Position numbers and translations under genes: made by a program
Assembly (NCBI GenBank): GCA_016844945.1
Contig: JAERTJ010000140.1
Coordinates: forward strand, 1 to 32,025
DNA from: Fidelibacterota bacterium
GTDB lineage: Bacteria > Fidelibacterota > UBA8477 > JABMPR01
Direction of reading: 5' to 3'
DNA: 32,025 bases
Shown: in pieces, positions 30,492 to 32,025 of the stretch
How positions within the stretch are numbered: position 1 is the first letter of the stretch
Layout: each line of letters starts with the position of its first letter
The notes under the pieces: generated by a model
What the model saw: the letters and a program-made list of their open reading frames with translations, nothing else
Databases searched by the model: none
Told to the model about the DNA's origin: nothing

Positions 30492-31553
30492 TTAAAAATC
30501 AAACAGCTTAGCGACAACATCCTGCAACTTATTTGGGCTCAAATGCGCATATATCATCGTATGAGCAATATCTTTATGACCAAGAAGTTCTTTAACAGCG
30601 TAAATGCTTTCGCCTGCAATGACTAAATGGCTAGCAAAAGTATGCCGCAATTTGTGGACCGTACCATCGAGCTTTGACTTCGTTAAAGCTTTCTTTAATG
30701 CGCGGTAAGGTTTATCAGGGTGGATCTTGTTTCCCTCTTGGCCAGGAAAAACGTATTTATCGTGTTTACCTGCCTGCTTTTTGATGATTGCTACCGCCTT
30801 TGGGTGTAGGGGAACCGTACGCTTTTCTCCAGTCTTTGTCCTATACTCTTTTGTGGAGATAATAGTTATATACTTCAACTCATCGTCAAGACTGACGTTA
30901 TTCCAAGTTAGATTGATTAATTCACCTTTCCGAGCACCAGTATAGTACAACACTTTTAAAAAGTCGCCCCAGTACGGATTGACGTTTTTCCAGATTGATT
31001 CCAACTCTTCCTTCGTGAAATATTTCGCTTCTGTGTTATCAACTTGCTGGAATTTTTCAACTGATTTTGTAGGTGCTTTGTCGAGATACTCTTCGTTCAC
31101 AGCATATAAAAACATCGAGTTGATTGCAGCTAGAGCCCCATTAGCTGTTTTTGGAGCCCAAGTTCTATCTTTAAACGGTTGGTTTAAGAATTCTTCAATG
31201 TAATTCCGTTTAATTTCTCGAATATTTTTTGTGGACTTAGGGAAGTGTTCGTCCATAAATGCTGTAAAGGCGTTGAAATAATTAGTGTAACGTGTTTTGG
31301 TTGAGGGACTAACATTTCTTTTTGAACCGAGGAACTCTTTAGTAAGAGTGGCTAAGTCAATAATTTCCTCTTTCTTTACCCCAATTTTGTTCTCGAATAT
31401 TTCGTTCTGTTTTACAAGCGCGGCCTGCTCAGCTTGTTTTTTGGAAGAGCCAATGATCTCTTTGTGCTCTTTACCATTTATACTCCACCTAATACCCCAA
31501 CTTTTACCATTTTTCGACTGAACTGAATAGATACCAACTTTTGGAATGGCCAT
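30492..31553 (-). CDS. tyrosine integrase of a tRNA-Ser genomic island
   Basis: The 353-residue recombinase has an N-terminal arm-binding domain (SWGIRWSINGKEHKE), a SAM-like core-binding domain (about 65-165) and a complete catalytic set: R208 (TGARKGEL), K235, H300xxR303 (HKLRHTFASHL), H326 (LLGHKDIAHT) and Y335. It is read away from the tRNA-Ser fragment at 31676-31735, about 120 bp from it, the usual arrangement of an island integrase beside its own attachment site. It differs from the integron integrase, lacking the IntI insertion. Confidence 0.92.
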   Translation of the reverse strand: MAIPKVGIYSVQSKNGKSWGIRWSINGKEHKEIIGSSKKQAEQAALVKQNEIFENKIGVKKEEIIDLATLTKEFLGSKRNVSPSTKTRYTNYFNAFTAFMDEHFPKSTKNIREIKRNYIEEFLNQPFKDRTWAPKTANGALAAINSMFLYAVNEEYLDKAPTKSVEKFQQVDNTEAKYFTKEELESIWKNVNPYWGDFLKVLYYTGARKGELINLTWNNVSLDDELKYITIISTKEYRTKTGEKRTVPLHPKAVAIIKKQAGKHDKYVFPGQEGNKIHPDKPYRALKKALTKSKLDGTVHKLRHTFASHLVIAGESIYAVKELLGHKDIAHTMIYAHLSPNKLQDVVAKLFDF

Positions 31554-31675
31554 GATTTATCCTGTAATTTACCGTTAGTTCCCAAATATTATGAAAAAAA
31601 ATGGAAGAAATCTGGAACAATTCAAGATAGGAAAAATCGTAACATACTGCAATATAATAGTTTATGGAAATGAAG

Positions 31676-31735
31676 CGGAGAGGGAGGGATTCGAACCCCC
31701 GGTACCCGAAGGTACGCTGCATTTCGAGTGCAGTG
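31676..31735 (-). other. attachment site: 3' part of tRNA-Ser(CGA)
   Basis: Read on the minus strand this begins at the anticodon arm (CTGCA, loop CTCGAAA with anticodon CGA, TGCAG). It goes on through the long variable arm (GTACC-TTCG-GGTAC), the T arm with TTCGAAT, and ends in the acceptor strand CCTCTCC plus G, without CCA. The 5' half (acceptor GGAGAGG and D arm) is missing; AT-rich unrelated sequence follows from 31736. It is therefore a displaced tRNA end created by integration, and marks the border of the island whose integrase lies at 30492-31553. Confidence 0.85.
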
Positions 31736-31805
31736 TTGTAGTAAAAATAACAATAGTTTACAATGAGTGTGTCAAAATAATCCAAAATAACAAGGGTTTG
31801 CCTAG

Positions 31806-32025
31806 TCAAATTTCAATGTTCTCAGCAACAAGTGGGTAGTCTGAGGGGAGTAGATCAACATAGTGATCTTGGGTCACCTTAACAGAGCTGTGTCTAAGGA
31901 ATTTTGAAACTCTAAATATATCAACACCCTTTTCTACCAGGCGTGCTCCGCATGTTCGTCTAAGGTCGTGAATTGTGGATCTGACACCAGCTTTCTCGCA
32001 TGTCCTTGCATATTCATGTCTTACC
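31806..32025 (-). CDS. second tyrosine integrase, C-terminal part (cut by window end)
   Basis: The visible 72 residues at the window edge hold the end of a tyrosine recombinase: IHDLRRTCGARLVEKG (HxLR box), FLRHSSVKVTQDHY (the second His and the Tyr nucleophile), then a short acidic tail ending at TGA 31806-31808. It is unrelated in detail to the integrase at 30492. Its 3' end faces the tRNA-Ser fragment, so it probably belongs to a second element joined in tandem. Whether the remainder is intact cannot be seen. Confidence 0.85.
   Translation of the reverse strand, partial: VRHEYARTCEKAGVRSTIHDLRRTCGARLVEKGVDIFRVSKFLRHSSVKVTQDHYVDLLPSDYPLVAENIEI

Noticed and set aside
92..31608. Shared 13-mer AAATGGAAGAAAT near both window ends as an island direct repeat
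   Set aside because: AT-rich low-complexity match without tRNA sequence at the left end; likely chance.
31676..31770. A functional tRNA-Ser gene
   Set aside because: The D arm and 5' acceptor strand are absent; only the 3' 60 nt remain.

Overview
The window is AT-rich bacterial DNA that is mostly accessory. The two large secreted proteins (12060-15566 and 22208-24409) end in the same kind of C-terminal sorting domain, with an NFPNPFNP / NYPNPFNP motif followed by a beta-sandwich and a final IKMVYL. That is the type IX secretion (T9SS) signature of the FCB superphylum. The exact spelling suggests Neomarinimicrobiota, Calditrichota or Ignavibacteria-like bacteria rather than Bacteroidetes proper; this is an inference from motif style, not from a marker gene.

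Layout. (1) 145-2406, minus strand: a three-gene operon with a Panacea-domain (SocA/GepA-like) antitoxin candidate, a probable cognate partner and a membrane/SH3 protein. (2) 2440-3400: a sparse region with a possible coding remnant, two tiny ORFs and a rho-independent terminator. (3) 3400-6722, plus strand: a possible HEPN protein coupled to a DUF2188 protein, then a class III nucleotide cyclase translationally coupled to a small protein whose paralogue lies downstream, with a frameshifted zinc-ribbon gene between. (4) 6737-11359, minus strand: the replication module of an integrated element (DUF5659, primase-helicase, two small genes, HNH nuclease), followed by about 700 bp of noncoding DNA rich in inverted repeats. 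(5) 12060-15904: a T9SS-exported beta-helix/FN3 protein and a small zinc protein, each followed by a copy of the same terminator.

(6) 16051-24409 is a complete integron: a minus-strand IntI with its diagnostic insertion, an attI core, and six cassettes each ending in a 124-126 bp attC. Every cassette boundary can be checked exactly: the 7-base R'' box at the end of each cassette is the reverse complement of the R' box at its own start. The seventh gene follows an attC but has none after it, and it encodes a T9SS-exported protein. Six of the seven proteins carry export signals.

(7) 24570-27007: a metzincin-type metalloprotease with repeats and a membrane anchor, a CxxCxGxG zinc protein and a phosphoribosyltransferase-like protein. 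(8) 27108-28190: a decayed HTH/coiled-coil gene with an in-frame stop and a frameshift. (9) 28431-30082: a two-gene RiPP-like locus, a 78-residue precursor with nine cysteines spaced mostly as CxxxC, overlapping a radical SAM/SPASM maturase. (10) 30106-32025: a tyrosine integrase with a small HTH partner next to a 60-nt 3' fragment of tRNA-Ser(CGA), which is the end of an integrated island. A second tyrosine integrase abuts the other side, indicating tandem islands.

The strongest candidates for undescribed biology are the integron with an envelope-protein cargo in an FCB-type host, the CxxxC-repeat RiPP locus, and the cyclase flanked by paralogous small proteins.
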